Below are positions 1 to 9,230 of a stretch of DNA of 64,000 nt, in pieces. Positions within the stretch are counted from its first letter, which is position 1. The number at the start of each line of letters is the position of its first letter. The DNA is from Nocardia sp. NRRL S-836 (GTDB taxonomy: Bacteria; Actinomycetota; Actinomycetes; Mycobacteriales; Pseudonocardiaceae), in the NCBI RefSeq assembly GCF_001279525.1, contig NZ_LGDY01000102.1:62001-126000 (forward strand). Direction: 5' to 3'. Below the pieces are notes generated by a model, which did not search any database, was not told the origin of the DNA, and worked only from the letters and a program-made list of their open reading frames with translations. The translations under genes and the position numbers were made by a program.

Positions 1-1
1 G

Positions 2-733
2 GTGCTGCTGGAGGTGCGGCGGCTGACCCGCGAGGGCGTGTTCACCGACGTGTCGTTCGGCGTGCGGTCCGGCGAGATCGTCGCGCTGTCCGGCCTGGTC
101 GGCGCGGGCCGCAGCGAGGTCGCCCGCGCGATCTTCGGTGTCGACCGCTCCGACGCGGGCGAGGTCCTGGTGCACGGCAAGGCGGTGAAGCGCGGCTCCC
201 CCACCGCCGCGATGGCCGCGGGCATCGGTTTCGTGCCGGAGGACCGCCGCCAGCAGGGACTGGTCGTGGAGGCCTCGATCGAACGCAACACCGCGCTCGC
301 CTCGCTGGGCCGCCTGTCGACGTTCGGCCTGCTGCGCCGCCGCACCGAACGCGCGCTGGCGCAGGACTGGGCGGTCCGGCTGCGGCTCAGGTTCGCCCGC
401 CTCAGCGACCCGGCCGGGGTGCTCTCCGGCGGCAACCAGCAGAAGGTCGTGCTCGCGAAGTGGTTGTCGCGCAATCCTTCCGTGCTGATCGTCGACGAAC
501 CCACCCGCGGCATCGACGTCGGCACCAAGGCGGAGGTGCACCGGCTGCTGTCCGAGCTCGCCGGGCAGGGCGTGGCGGTGCTGATGATCTCCTCGGAGCT
601 GCCGGAGGTGCTCGGGATGGCCGACCGGGTGCTGGTGATGCACGAGGGACGGCTGGTCGAGGAGCTGTCCAGGGCCGAGGCCACCGAGGAACGGGTCGCG
701 CTGGCCGCCGCGGGACAGGCGGTGACGCGATGA
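2..733 (+). CDS. rhaT: Rhamnose ABC importer ATPase, C-terminal part (5' truncated)
   Basis: This is the C-terminal half of a duplicated sugar-importer ATPase of the RbsA/RhaT type; the reading frame is open to the left edge, so the first ABC domain lies outside the window and the GTG at base 2 is not the true start. Visible are the degenerate second-domain P-loop [10 protein letters not shown], the signature [10 protein letters not shown] and Walker [15 protein letters not shown]. Family members are about 500 residues, so roughly half is present. It energises the two permeases that follow. The rhamnose assignment rests on the downstream isomerase, kinase and aldolase. Its TGA overlaps the next ATG (ATGA). 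Confidence 0.9.
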   Translation: MLLEVRRLTREGVFTDVSFGVRSGEIVALSGLVGAGRSEVARAIFGVDRSDAGEVLVHGKAVKRGSPTAAMAAGIGFVPEDRRQQGLVVEASIERNTALASLGRLSTFGLLRRRTERALAQDWAVRLRLRFARLSDPAGVLSGGNQQKVVLAKWLSRNPSVLIVDEPTRGIDVGTKAEVHRLLSELAGQGVAVLMISSELPEVLGMADRVLVMHEGRLVEELSRAEATEERVALAAAGQAVTR

Positions 734-987
734 CGCCCACCGCACCCGCCAACGCCGACCCGGCACCGCTCGCCGCGGCACCCGCCGACGCCGCCCCGGC
801 AACGCTCGCCGCGGCGCTCGCCCACGCCGACCCGGCAACGTTCGCCGCGGCGCCCGCCGACGCCGACCCGGCACCGCCCACCGCCCCCGCCAACGCCGAC
901 CCGGCACCGCTCGCCGCGGCGCTCGCCAACGCCGCCCCGGCAACGTCTTCTGCCCCCGCCGGCGACCTGCGGGCGGTGGCCGGATGA
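730..987 (+). CDS. Ala/Pro/Asp tandem-repeat mini-ORF inside the rhamnose transporter operon
   Basis: An 85-codon ORF starts at an ATG overlapping the ATPase stop (ATGA) and ends in a TGA overlapping the permease start (ATGA), so it is placed to be translationally coupled on both sides. The product is almost entirely a 12-residue repeat of the form [12 protein letters not shown], five full copies and one 11-residue copy, followed by a short unique tail. It has no signal peptide, membrane segment or recognisable domain. It may be a real small protein, a spacer that merely keeps ribosomes moving between rhaT and rhaP, or an expansion of a former short overlap. I do not recognise a family. Confidence 0.5.
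   Translation: MTPTAPANADPAPLAAAPADAAPATLAAALAHADPATFAAAPADADPAPPTAPANADPAPLAAALANAAPATSSAPAGDLRAVAG
748..960 (+). repeat. 36-bp tandem repeat, about six copies
   Basis: Units begin near 748, 784, 820, 856, 889 and 925; the fourth is 33 bp. Each encodes the 12-residue Ala/Pro/Asp motif in the mini-ORF frame. Copies differ mainly by single codons, and the unit length is a multiple of three, so slippage or unequal crossover preserves the frame. Confidence 0.85.
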
Positions 988-2027
988 CCGCGCAGCTCGA
1001 CACCGCCGCCCCACACACGACCGGCCGCACCGCACGCACGCTGAGCAACCGCGTCGGCCGGGTCCGCGAGCTCGGCATCCTCGTCGCCCTCGCCCTGGTC
1101 GTCGTGCCGACGGCGCTGGTGAACCCGCGGTTCGTCCAGCCGCAGAGCCTGCGCGACCTCCTGCTCAACGCCTCGATCGTCGCCCTGCTCGCCGTCGGCC
1201 AGACCCTCGTCGTGGTGACCCGCAACGTCGACCTGTCCGTCGGCTCGGTCCTCGGCCTGTCCGCTTTCCTGACCGCGCGGCAGTTCGCAGACCACCCCGG
1301 CACGCCGCTGGTAGCGGGCATCGGGTTCGGCGTCGCCGTCGGCCTCGCCTGCGGGCTGCTCAACGGCCTGCTCGTGGCGCTGGGCAACGTTCCCAGCCTC
1401 GTCGTCACCCTCGGCACGCTGTACGTGTTCCGCGGCGTCGACTACGCGCTGGCGCAGGGCCGCCAGGTCAACGCGGCCAACCTCCCCGACGCGCTGCTCG
1501 ACCTGGGCAGCGCGCGGGTCGCGGGCGTTCCGGTGCTCGTGCTGGTCACCGTCGTGGTGATCGCCGTCGCCGCGGTGCACCTGCGTTCCTACCGGTCCGG
1601 CCGCGAGCTCTACGCGATCGGCTCCAACCCGGAGGCCGCCGTCCTGGCCGGTATCCCGGTCGCGCGGCGCACGCTCACCGCGTTCGTCGCGTCCGGGCTC
1701 GTCGCGGGACTGGCCGGTGCGCTGTGGGTGGCCCGCTACGGCACGGTCGACGCGGCCGCGGGCACCGGGCTGGAGCTGCAGGTCGTCGCGGCCGTCGTGG
1801 TCGGTGGCGTGGCGATCTTCGGCGGGTCCGGAACGGTGGCGGGTGCGGCGCTCGGGGCGTTGCTGCTCGCCACGATCACGAGCTGCCTGGTGGTGCTGCG
1901 GATCCCCGCGTTCTGGCAGCAGGCCATCGCGGGCGCGCTGCTGCTGAGCGCGATCACCGTCGACCGGCTGCTGGCGCTGCGGCTGGCCAGGGCGCTGCGC
2001 CGCTCGGAAGGGAGCAGCCGTGCGTAG
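984..2027 (+). CDS. rhaP: Rhamnose ABC importer permease (BPD_transp_2 type)
   Basis: A 347-residue inner-membrane permease of the ribose/rhamnose (CUT2) class. A charged N-terminal stretch of about 30 residues precedes multiple hydrophobic helices. The conserved region VDLSVGSVLGLSAF, the motif GRELYAIGSNPEAA that typically contacts the ATPase, and a C-terminal Gly-rich GGVAIFGGSGTVAGA are all visible. It pairs with the next permease to form the heterodimeric channel. The ATG overlaps the mini-ORF stop, and its own stop overlaps the next GTG start. Sugar specificity is inferred from the operon. Confidence 0.88.
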   Translation: MTAQLDTAAPHTTGRTARTLSNRVGRVRELGILVALALVVVPTALVNPRFVQPQSLRDLLLNASIVALLAVGQTLVVVTRNVDLSVGSVLGLSAFLTARQFADHPGTPLVAGIGFGVAVGLACGLLNGLLVALGNVPSLVVTLGTLYVFRGVDYALAQGRQVNAANLPDALLDLGSARVAGVPVLVLVTVVVIAVAAVHLRSYRSGRELYAIGSNPEAAVLAGIPVARRTLTAFVASGLVAGLAGALWVARYGTVDAAAGTGLELQVVAAVVVGGVAIFGGSGTVAGAALGALLLATITSCLVVLRIPAFWQQAIAGALLLSAITVDRLLALRLARALRRSEGSSRA

Positions 2028-2979
2028 TCTGCTGCGCTGGGAGACCGCGCTGGTCCTCCTGCTGGTCGTGGTCGCGCTCGGCGGCCAGGTCGGCACGGAC
2101 GGCGCGTTCCTGTCCGGCGGCAACCTCTTCTACCTCGGCCTCGACATCGGCGAGATCGCGTTGATCGCGCTGCCGCTGACGCTGGTGGTCGTGGCCGGCG
2201 AGATCGACCTGTCCGTCGCGTCGGTGCTCGGGCTGTCCAGCGCGTTGATCGGCTGGTTCTGGAACGCGGGCTGGCCGCTGGAGACGATCCTGCCGGTCGT
2301 GGTCGGCATCGGCGCTGTGGCCGGCGCGGTCAACGGCCTGCTGGTGACCCGGCTCGGCCTGCCGTCGCTGGCGGTCACGATCGGCACGCTGGCGCTGTAC
2401 CGCGGGCTCGCGCTGGTCGTGCTCGGCGACACCGCGGTGGCCGACTTCCCGGCCGCCTACACGGCGTTCGGCACCACACCGCTGCCCGGCACGAACGTCC
2501 CGTACCCGGTCGTGCTCGCCGCCGTGCTCGCGGTGCTGTTCGGGATCGCGTTGCACGCCAGCACGTTCGGGCGCTCCGTCTACGCGATCGGCGCGAACGA
2601 GGAGGCCGCGCGGTTCTCCGGCATCCGGGTCAGGCGGATCAAGCTCAGCCTGTTCGTGCTCGCCGGTGCGGTGGCCGCGATCGCCGGCGTCGTCTACACG
2701 TTCCGCTTCTCCAGCGCCCGTGCCGACAACGGCCTGGGCCTCGAACTGGCCGTCGTCGCCGCGGTGCTGCTCGGCGGCGTGTCCATCTTCGGCGGCAAGG
2801 GATCGCTGCTCGGCGTGCTCGCGGGTGTGCTGCTGCTGGGCGGTCTGCGCAACCTGCTGATCCTGCGGGACACCTCCACCGAGGTGCTCACCATCGTGAC
2901 CGGTCTCCTGCTGCTGGTCAGCGTGCTCGCTCCCTCGATCACCCGACGCCTCGGAACGCTCAGGAAGGCAACGACATGA
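2020..2979 (+). CDS. rhaQ: Rhamnose ABC importer permease, second subunit
   Basis: A 319-residue CUT2 permease paralogous to the preceding one. It carries the same landmarks, EIDLSVASVLGLSSAL and GRSVYAIGANEEAARFSGI, and a C-terminal GGVSIFGGKGSLLGV segment. The GTG start at 2020 lies inside the end of rhaP (8-bp overlap) with a GGAAGGGAG ribosome-binding site just upstream. The stop overlaps the ATG of the binding protein. Two adjacent, non-identical permeases are typical of Rhizobium-type RhaSTPQ rhamnose importers. Confidence 0.88.
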   Translation: MRSLLRWETALVLLLVVVALGGQVGTDGAFLSGGNLFYLGLDIGEIALIALPLTLVVVAGEIDLSVASVLGLSSALIGWFWNAGWPLETILPVVVGIGAVAGAVNGLLVTRLGLPSLAVTIGTLALYRGLALVVLGDTAVADFPAAYTAFGTTPLPGTNVPYPVVLAAVLAVLFGIALHASTFGRSVYAIGANEEAARFSGIRVRRIKLSLFVLAGAVAAIAGVVYTFRFSSARADNGLGLELAVVAAVLLGGVSIFGGKGSLLGVLAGVLLLGGLRNLLILRDTSTEVLTIVTGLLLLVSVLAPSITRRLGTLRKATT

Positions 2980-4037
2980 ACGCACGCTTGGCGCTCGCCC
3001 TGGTGGTGTCCGGGGCCGTCGCGCTCACCGCCTGCGGTGGCACGACGAAGGACAGCGCCGGTCAGCAGGCGAACACGGCGGCGAACACCGCGGCCGCCGA
3101 CCCGAACGCGCCGATCAAGGAAGGCCTGAAGATCACCTTCCTGCCCAAGCAGGTCAACAACCCGTACTTCACCGTGGCGCAGAAGGGCGCCGAGCAGGCG
3201 GGCACGGCGACCAAGGCCGAGGTCAAGGCGACCGGCCCGTCCGATGCGGCCGCCTCCTCCCAGGTCACCTACATCAACACCGCCGCGCAGCAGCGCCAGA
3301 ACGCGCTGGTGATCTCCGCCAACGACGCCAACGCGGTCGCGCCGGCGTTGAAGTCCGCGCGCCAGCAGGGGCTGAAGGTAGTCACGTTCGACTCCGACGC
3401 CGCACCGGACGCCCGTGACGTCTTCGTCAACCAGGCCACGCCGCAGGACATCGCGGTGGGCCAGGTGAAGCTGATCGCGGAGGCGATCGGCGGGTCCGGC
3501 GAGATCGCGATCCTGTCGGCGACCCCCAACGCCACCAACCAGAACGCGTGGATCGAGACCATGAAGACCGAGCTCGCGAAGCCCGAGTACGCGAAGGTCG
3601 AGCTGGTGGATACCGCGTACGGCAACGACGACGACCAGACGTCGTTCCAGAAGACGCAGGGTCTGCTGCAGGCGCACCCGAACCTCAAGGGCATCATCTC
3701 GCCGACCACCGTCGGCGTCGCCGCGGCGGCGCGCTACCTCAGCTCGTCGGAGTACAAGGGCAAGGTCGCGCTGACCGGGCTCGGCACGCCGAACCAGATG
3801 CGCAAGTTCGTGCAGGACGGCACGGTCGGCTCGTTCGCGCTGTGGGACCCGAGCAAGCTCGGCTACCTCGCGACCTACGCCGCCGCGGCGCTCGCGTCCG
3901 GGCAGATCACCGGTGCGCAGGGCGAGAAGTTCAAGGCGGGCGAGCTGGGTGAGTACACCATCGGCGCCAAGGGCGAGGTCGTGCTCGGGCCGCCGACGGT
4001 GTTCACCAGGGACAACATCGAGAAGTTCGACTTCTGA
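2976..4037 (+). CDS. rhaS: Rhamnose-binding lipoprotein of the ABC importer
   Basis: A 353-residue periplasmic-binding-protein type 1 fold of the RbsB family. Residues 1-20 form a lipoprotein signal with lipobox LTAC (Cys20), so the mature protein should be membrane-anchored outside the cell. The mature part begins with a Thr/Ala/Asn-rich tether, then IKEGLKITFLPKQVNNPYF, a typical first strand with the NNPYF sugar-stacking motif. It is last of the transporter genes and is coupled to rhaQ by an ATGA overlap. Rhamnose specificity is inferred from the next four genes. Confidence 0.88.
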   Translation: MNARLALALVVSGAVALTACGGTTKDSAGQQANTAANTAAADPNAPIKEGLKITFLPKQVNNPYFTVAQKGAEQAGTATKAEVKATGPSDAAASSQVTYINTAAQQRQNALVISANDANAVAPALKSARQQGLKVVTFDSDAAPDARDVFVNQATPQDIAVGQVKLIAEAIGGSGEIAILSATPNATNQNAWIETMKTELAKPEYAKVELVDTAYGNDDDQTSFQKTQGLLQAHPNLKGIISPTTVGVAAAARYLSSSEYKGKVALTGLGTPNQMRKFVQDGTVGSFALWDPSKLGYLATYAAAALASGQITGAQGEKFKAGELGEYTIGAKGEVVLGPPTVFTRDNIEKFDF

Positions 4038-4039
4038 CC

Positions 4040-4351
4040 ATGCGGGTCTGCTTCACGCTGCGGGTCCGGCCGGACCGCGTGGCCGAGTACCGGGAACGGC
4101 ACCGCGAGGTGTGGCCCGAGATGCGGGCCGCCCTCAGCGAAGCGGGGTGGCGCAACTACTCCCTCTTCCTCGCCGGGGACGGCCTGCTGATCGGCTACCT
4201 CGAGTGCGACGACTTCGACTCCGCGCTGGCCCGGATGGCGCGGACCGGCGTGAACGCCCGCTGGCAAGCCGAGATGGCCGGGTTCTTCGTCGGTGAGGGC
4301 AACGCCGACGACCGGATGCGGCCGCTCACCGAGGTCTTCCACCTCGACTGA
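4040..4351 (+). CDS. rhaM: L-rhamnose mutarotase
   Basis: A 103-residue RhaM/DUF718 protein that interconverts alpha and beta anomers of L-rhamnose so that isomerase receives the correct form. Family landmarks are the N-terminal CFTLRVRPDRVAEYRERH with VWPEM, the central NYSLFLAGDGLLIGYLE, and the C-terminal LTEVFHLD ending, with length typical of the family. It begins 2 bp after the binding-protein stop. A second, different family member lies at 45033, next to fucose genes. Confidence 0.92.
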   Translation: MRVCFTLRVRPDRVAEYRERHREVWPEMRAALSEAGWRNYSLFLAGDGLLIGYLECDDFDSALARMARTGVNARWQAEMAGFFVGEGNADDRMRPLTEVFHLD

Positions 4352-4368
4352 TCTTTTTGGGGACGAGC

Positions 4369-5523
4369 ATGGACGTGAAGGCCGCGCTGCGCGAGCAGCG
4401 GATCGAGACGCCGTCGTGGGCGTACGCGAACTCGGGCACCCGGTTCAAGGTGTTCGCGCAGCAGGGTGTCCCGCGCACGCCGTACGAGAAGATCGACGAC
4501 GCTGCGGTGGTGCACCGGCTGACCGGGGTCGCGCCGACGGTCGCGTTGCACATCCCGTGGGACGAGGTGGACGACTACGGCAAGCTCGCGGCGCACGCGC
4601 GTGACCGCGGGGTGGCGCTGGGTGCGATCAACGCCAACGTCTTCCAGGACGACGACTACCGGCTCGGCAGCGTCACGCACCCCGACCCGGTGGTGCGGCG
4701 CAAAGCCCTGGCGCACCTGCTGGAGTGCGTCGACATCATGGACCGGACGGGGTCGCGCGACCTGAAGCTGTGGTTCGCCGACGGCCTCAACTACCCCGGC
4801 CAGGACGACATCCGCTCCCGGCAGGACCGGCTCGCCGAGGCCCTGCACGCGACCTGTGAACGCCTCGGCGCCGGCCAGCGGATGTTGCTGGAGTACAAGC
4901 TGTTCGAGCCGGCGTTCTACGTCACCGACGTGCCGGACTGGGGCACGGCGTACGCGCACTGCACGCAGCTGGGTGACAAGGCGCAGGTGGTGATCGACAC
5001 CGGGCACCACGCGCCGGGCACGAACATCGAGTTCATCGTGTCGTTCCTGCTGCGGGCCGGCAAGCTCGGGGCGTTCGACTTCAACTCGCGCTTCTACGCC
5101 GACGACGACCTGATGGTGGGCTCGGCCGACCCGTTCCAGCTGTTCCGGATCATGCACGAGATCGTGCTCGCCGACGCGCTGAGGCCCGCGGCGGGCATCG
5201 CGTTCATGCTCGACCAGTGCCACAACATCGAGCCGAAGATCCCGGCGATCATCCGGTCGGTGCTCAACGTCCAGGAGGCCACGGCCAAGGCGCTGCTGGT
5301 CGACCGCGAGGCACTCCGGGCCGCGCAACGGACCGGTGACGTGCTCACCGCGAACGGCGCGTTGATGGACGCCTACAACACCGATGTGCGGCCGCTGCTG
5401 CGGGAGCTGCGCGAGGACATGGGACTGGATCCCGACCCGATGGCCGCCTACCGGCGGTCCGGGTACGCCGAGCGGATCGTCCGGGACCGGGTCGGTGGCG
5501 AGGCCGCCGGGTGGAGTGCGTGA
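4369..5523 (+). CDS. rhaI: L-rhamnose isomerase
   Basis: A 384-residue TIM-barrel isomerase converting L-rhamnose to L-rhamnulose, of the Pseudomonas stutzeri/rhizobial type. Metal-site regions are visible: EYKLFEP, VVIDTGHHAPGTN and FDFNSRFYADDDL supply the Glu, Asp, His and Asp ligands expected for the two divalent cations. I chose ATG 4369 because TTGGGGACGAG gives a ribosome-binding site 6-10 bases upstream; an in-frame TTG at 4357 has none. The stop overlaps the next ATG as TGATG. Confidence 0.93.
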   Translation: MDVKAALREQRIETPSWAYANSGTRFKVFAQQGVPRTPYEKIDDAAVVHRLTGVAPTVALHIPWDEVDDYGKLAAHARDRGVALGAINANVFQDDDYRLGSVTHPDPVVRRKALAHLLECVDIMDRTGSRDLKLWFADGLNYPGQDDIRSRQDRLAEALHATCERLGAGQRMLLEYKLFEPAFYVTDVPDWGTAYAHCTQLGDKAQVVIDTGHHAPGTNIEFIVSFLLRAGKLGAFDFNSRFYADDDLMVGSADPFQLFRIMHEIVLADALRPAAGIAFMLDQCHNIEPKIPAIIRSVLNVQEATAKALLVDREALRAAQRTGDVLTANGALMDAYNTDVRPLLRELREDMGLDPDPMAAYRRSGYAERIVRDRVGGEAAGWSA

Positions 5524-7547
5524 TGGGCGAGGTCGAAGCGCTGCTGGGGCGGAGCAACCGGCTGGGTGCCGACCCGCGCAACACCAACTACGCGGGCGGC
5601 AACACCTCCGCCAAGGAGACGGCGGTCGACCCGGTGACCGGGCAGCCGGTGGAACTGCTGTGGGTCAAGGGGTCCGGCGGCGACCTGGGCACGCTCACCG
5701 CGGCCGGGCTCGCGGTGCTGCGGCTGGACCGGTTGCGGGCGTTGCGACAGGTCTACCCCGGCGTCGAGCGCGAGGACGAGATGGTCGCCGCGTTCGACCA
5801 CTGCCTGCACGGCAGGGGTGGCGCGGCGCCGTCGATCGACACGGCGATGCACGGGCTGGTGGAGGCCGCGCACGTCGACCACCTGCACCCGGACGCCGGG
5901 ATCGCGTTCGCCACCGCGGCCGACGGCGAGGCGCTGGTGCGGGCCTGCTTCGGCGACCGGGTGGTGTGGGTGCCGTGGCGGCGGCCGGGGTTCCAGCTGG
6001 GGCTGGACATCGCGGCGGTGCAACGTGAGCACCCGCGGGCGATCGGCGTGGTCCTCGGCGGGCACGGCATCACCGCGTGGGGCGCGACGAGCGAGGAGTG
6101 CGAGGCGCGGTCGCTGGAGATCATCCGGACCGCGCAGCGGTACCTCGACGAGCACGGCCGCGCGGAGCCGTTCGGGCCGGTGGTGCACGAGCCGTTGCCC
6201 GAGGCCGAGCGCTGGGTGAGGGCCGCCGAGCTCGCGCCGGTCCTGCGCGGCCTGGCCTCGACCGACGCACCGCAGGTCGGTCACTTCACCGACGCCGGCG
6301 TGGTGCTCGACTTCCTCTCCCGCGCACGGCATCCCGAGCTGGCCGCGCTCGGCACGTCGTGCCCCGACCACTTCCTGCGCACCAAGGTCCGGCCGCTGGT
6401 GCTCGACCTGCCGCCGTCCGCGCCGCTGCCGGACGTGGTCACGCGCCTGAGAGAGCTGCACGACGCCTACCGCGCGGACTACCGGGCCTACTACGAACGG
6501 CACGCGGAACCGGACAGCCCGCCGATGCGCGGCGCGGACCCGGCGGTCGTCCTGGTGCCGGGCGTGGGCATGTTCAACTTCGGCCGCGACGAGCAGACAG
6601 CGCGGGTGGCCGGTGAGTTCTACGTCAACGCGATCAACGTGATGCGGGGCGCCGAGTCGGTGTCGCGGTACGCGCCGATCGAGGAACGCGAGAAGTTCCG
6701 CATCGAGTACTGGGCGCTGGAGGAGGCCAAGCTGGCGCGGATGCCGAAGCCCAAGGCGCTCGCCACCCGCGTCGCGCTCGTCACCGGTGGCGGGTCGGGC
6801 ATCGGCAGGGCCATCGCGCGACGGCTGGCCGCCGAAGGTGCGTGCGTGGTGGTCGCCGACCGCAACGGTGACACCGCACGTGAGGTCGCCGAGAGCATCG
6901 GGAACGCGGACGTGGCGGTGCCGGTGACGGTCGACGTCACGGACGCGGCCGGGGTCGCGGAGGCGTTCCGGACCGCGGTGCTCGCGTTCGGCGGCGTGGA
7001 CCTGGTGGTCAACAACGCCGGTCTGTCGATCTCCAAGCCGCTCGCCGAGACCACCGAGGCCGACTGGGACCTGCAGCACGACGTGATGGCCAAGGGCTCG
7101 TTCCTGGTGTCTCAGCAGGCCGCGAAGGTGATGCGGGCACAGGGCATGGGCGGCGACATCGTCTACATCTCCAGCAAGAACGCGGTGTTCGCCGGACCGG
7201 ACAACGTGGCGTACGGGGCGGCGAAGGCCGACCAGGCGCACCAGGTCCGGCTGCTCGCGGCCGAGCTGGGCGGTGACGGCATCCGCGTCAACGGCATCAA
7301 CCCCGACGGCGTGGTCCGCGGCTCCGGCATCTTCGCCGGCGGCTGGGGCGCGCAACGGGCCGCCGTGTACGGCGTGCCGGAAGAGGAGCTCGGCGCGTTC
7401 TACGCCCGGCGCACGCTGCTCAAGCGGGAGGTGCTGCCCGAGCACGTCGCCGCGGCCGTGGTGGCGCTGACGGCGGGCGAGCTGTCGCTCACGACCGGGC
7501 TGCACATCCCGGTCGACGCCGGTGTGGCGGCGGCGTTCCTGCGATGA
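5523..7547 (+). CDS. rhaD: Bifunctional rhamnulose-1-phosphate aldolase / lactaldehyde dehydrogenase
   Basis: A 674-residue fusion. Residues 1 to about 420 are a class II (adducin-type) aldolase with NTNYAGGNTSAK and the metal-binding HVDHLHPDAG; it splits rhamnulose-1-phosphate into dihydroxyacetone phosphate and L-lactaldehyde. From about residue 415 an SDR domain follows, with cofactor motif VTGGGSGIGRAIA, NNAG and an active-site YGAAK; it is thought to oxidise lactaldehyde to L-lactate. The ATG at 5523 overlaps the isomerase stop; a GTG 12 bp upstream lies inside rhaI and is less likely. The fusion is known from rhizobial RhaD and Gram-positive RhaEW proteins. Confidence 0.92.
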   Translation: MGEVEALLGRSNRLGADPRNTNYAGGNTSAKETAVDPVTGQPVELLWVKGSGGDLGTLTAAGLAVLRLDRLRALRQVYPGVEREDEMVAAFDHCLHGRGGAAPSIDTAMHGLVEAAHVDHLHPDAGIAFATAADGEALVRACFGDRVVWVPWRRPGFQLGLDIAAVQREHPRAIGVVLGGHGITAWGATSEECEARSLEIIRTAQRYLDEHGRAEPFGPVVHEPLPEAERWVRAAELAPVLRGLASTDAPQVGHFTDAGVVLDFLSRARHPELAALGTSCPDHFLRTKVRPLVLDLPPSAPLPDVVTRLRELHDAYRADYRAYYERHAEPDSPPMRGADPAVVLVPGVGMFNFGRDEQTARVAGEFYVNAINVMRGAESVSRYAPIEEREKFRIEYWALEEAKLARMPKPKALATRVALVTGGGSGIGRAIARRLAAEGACVVVADRNGDTAREVAESIGNADVAVPVTVDVTDAAGVAEAFRTAVLAFGGVDLVVNNAGLSISKPLAETTEADWDLQHDVMAKGSFLVSQQAAKVMRAQGMGGDIVYISSKNAVFAGPDNVAYGAAKADQAHQVRLLAAELGGDGIRVNGINPDGVVRGSGIFAGGWGAQRAAVYGVPEEELGAFYARRTLLKREVLPEHVAAAVVALTAGELSLTTGLHIPVDAGVAAAFLR

Positions 7548-8857
7548 GGGCGGTCGCGGCGGTCGACCTCGGCGCGTCCAGCGGCCGGGTGGTGCGCGGT
7601 GCCGTCGGCGACGGCACCGTGCACGTCGAGGAGGTGCACCGGTTCCCGAACGGGCCGGTGCGCCTGCACGACACGCTGCACTGGGACGTGCTGGGGCTGT
7701 ACCGGGAGGTCCTGACCGGGCTCGCGCTCGCCGGTGAGGTCGACGGCATCGGCATCGACAGCTGGGCCGTCGACTACGGTCTGCTGGACGAGCGCGGGGC
7801 GTTGCTCGGCAACCCGGTGCACCACCGCGACGCCCGCACGGCCGGCATCACCGCGCCGGACGGCCTGTACGAGGTCAACGGCCTGCAGTTCCAGCCGTTC
7901 AACACGATGTTCCAGCTCCAGGCCGAACCGCTGCTGCCGCACGCGGCCCAGCTGCTGCTGATCCCGGACCTGCTGACCTACTGGCTGACCGGCGAACGCG
8001 GCGCCGAGTACACCAACGCCACCACGACGGGCCTGATCGACGTCCGGAGTGGACGGTGGTCGGCCGAGCTGACCCGTGCCCTGCCACGGGGTCTGCTCCC
8101 GGACCTGCGCCACCCCGGCGACCCGGCCGGCACCTTCGAGGGCGTCCCGGTCATCGCGGTCGGCTCGCACGACACCGCGTCCGCCGTGGTGGCCGTGCCC
8201 GCCGCCGACGACCGGTTCGCCTACATCTCCTGCGGCACCTGGTCGTTGGTCGGTGTCGAGCTGCACTCCCCCGTGCTGACCGCGGCGAGCAGGGCCGCCA
8301 ACTTCACCAACGAGGGCGGCGTCGACGGCACGATCCGTTACCTGCGCAACGTGATGGGCCTGTGGCTGTTGCAGGAGTGCCTGCGCCGCTGGAACACCGC
8401 GCTGGAACCGCTGCTGCGGGCAGCCGCGCACGCCCGGGGCACGGTGTTCGACCCCAACGACCCGGTGTTCCTGCCGCCCGGCGACATGCCGGCCAGGATC
8501 CAGCGGTGGTGCCGCGCGCACGACCTGCGCGTGCCGGACACCCCCGCCGAGATCGTCCGGTCCGTCCTGGACAGCCTCGCGATCGCCCACCGCGACGCCA
8601 TCGCGGACGCGCAACGGTTGTCCGGCAAGGAGGTCCGGGTCGTGCACGTCGTCGGCGGCGGCTCGCGCAACGAACTGCTGTGCCAGCTCACCGCCGACGC
8701 GTGCGGCCTCCCCGTCCTCGCCGGGCCCGCCGAGGCGACCGCGCTCGGCAACGTCCTGGTGCAGGCACGTGCCGTCGGCGCGACGCACGGCACGCTGGCC
8801 GACCTCAGGAAGCTGGTGCGGGAGTCACAGCCGCTGCGGCGCTACCTCCCCCGGTGA
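7544..8857 (+). CDS. rhaB: L-rhamnulokinase
   Basis: A 437-residue FGGY-family kinase phosphorylating L-rhamnulose. It starts with the phosphate-binding signature VDLGASSGRVV, has GIGIDSWAVDYGLLD in the first domain, and ISCGTWSLVGVE plus VVGGGSRNELLCQLTAD in the second actin-like domain. ATG 7544 overlaps the rhaD stop (ATGA), closing a fully overlapping operon. No regulator of the rhamnose genes is present here; it must lie to the left of the window. No convincing terminator hairpin was found just downstream. Confidence 0.93.
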   Translation: MRAVAAVDLGASSGRVVRGAVGDGTVHVEEVHRFPNGPVRLHDTLHWDVLGLYREVLTGLALAGEVDGIGIDSWAVDYGLLDERGALLGNPVHHRDARTAGITAPDGLYEVNGLQFQPFNTMFQLQAEPLLPHAAQLLLIPDLLTYWLTGERGAEYTNATTTGLIDVRSGRWSAELTRALPRGLLPDLRHPGDPAGTFEGVPVIAVGSHDTASAVVAVPAADDRFAYISCGTWSLVGVELHSPVLTAASRAANFTNEGGVDGTIRYLRNVMGLWLLQECLRRWNTALEPLLRAAAHARGTVFDPNDPVFLPPGDMPARIQRWCRAHDLRVPDTPAEIVRSVLDSLAIAHRDAIADAQRLSGKEVRVVHVVGGGSRNELLCQLTADACGLPVLAGPAEATALGNVLVQARAVGATHGTLADLRKLVRESQPLRRYLPR

Positions 8858-9230
8858 AGGTCCGCACCGAGCGCCGAGCCGACATCCACCAGGCGATGCC
8901 CGCCCCGGCCTGCTCGATCATCCGCCTGCGGGAACTCGTTCCGAGCTGATCGCCCAACGGCGTCGGCCGAGGGCTCGCGGTAGCCGGAAGCGCGGTAGCG
9001 GACCGCCTGCGAAGGGCGCTGTTCTCGCCGGCGCGCTGGAACCCATCGATTTACCGGGCTGAAGTACCCGGTCGGATACTCATCACCTCCCGCTTCCGTG
9101 ACCGGCGCGGCCTCTTGCTGACCAGGCAGTGTTATTCAACGCCACCATGGTGGTTCCAGCAGCGCACTGGACCTGCCCGGCGCCTTTACTCGACGGTGCA
9201 AGCGAACGCCGTCAACTGGAGGCACAAGAC
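8858..9230. other. Intergenic gap after the rhamnose operon; no gene supported
   Basis: This 373-bp stretch carries no ORF with a ribosome-binding site and believable protein. A short inverted repeat ACCGGG/CCCGGT (9053-9058 and 9067-9072) is the only symmetry seen; it might be a weak operator for the downstream secreted-protein gene. A perfect GGAGG Shine-Dalgarno at 9218-9222 belongs to that gene. Confidence 0.5.

Noticed and set aside
402..2123. Long minus-strand open frame of 573 codons opposite the rhamnose transporter genes
   Set aside because: Arg/Gln/His/Pro-rich shadow of high-GC coding DNA; the plus-strand genes in the same place have clear family motifs.
9129..9230. Earlier GTG start for the ricin-like protein
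   Set aside because: It would place 34 unrelated residues before a clear signal peptide, and the GGAGG site fits ATG 9231.
8858..9230. tRNA or small RNA gene in the gap after rhaB
   Set aside because: No cloverleaf arms, CCA end or strong promoter-terminator pair could be found by eye.
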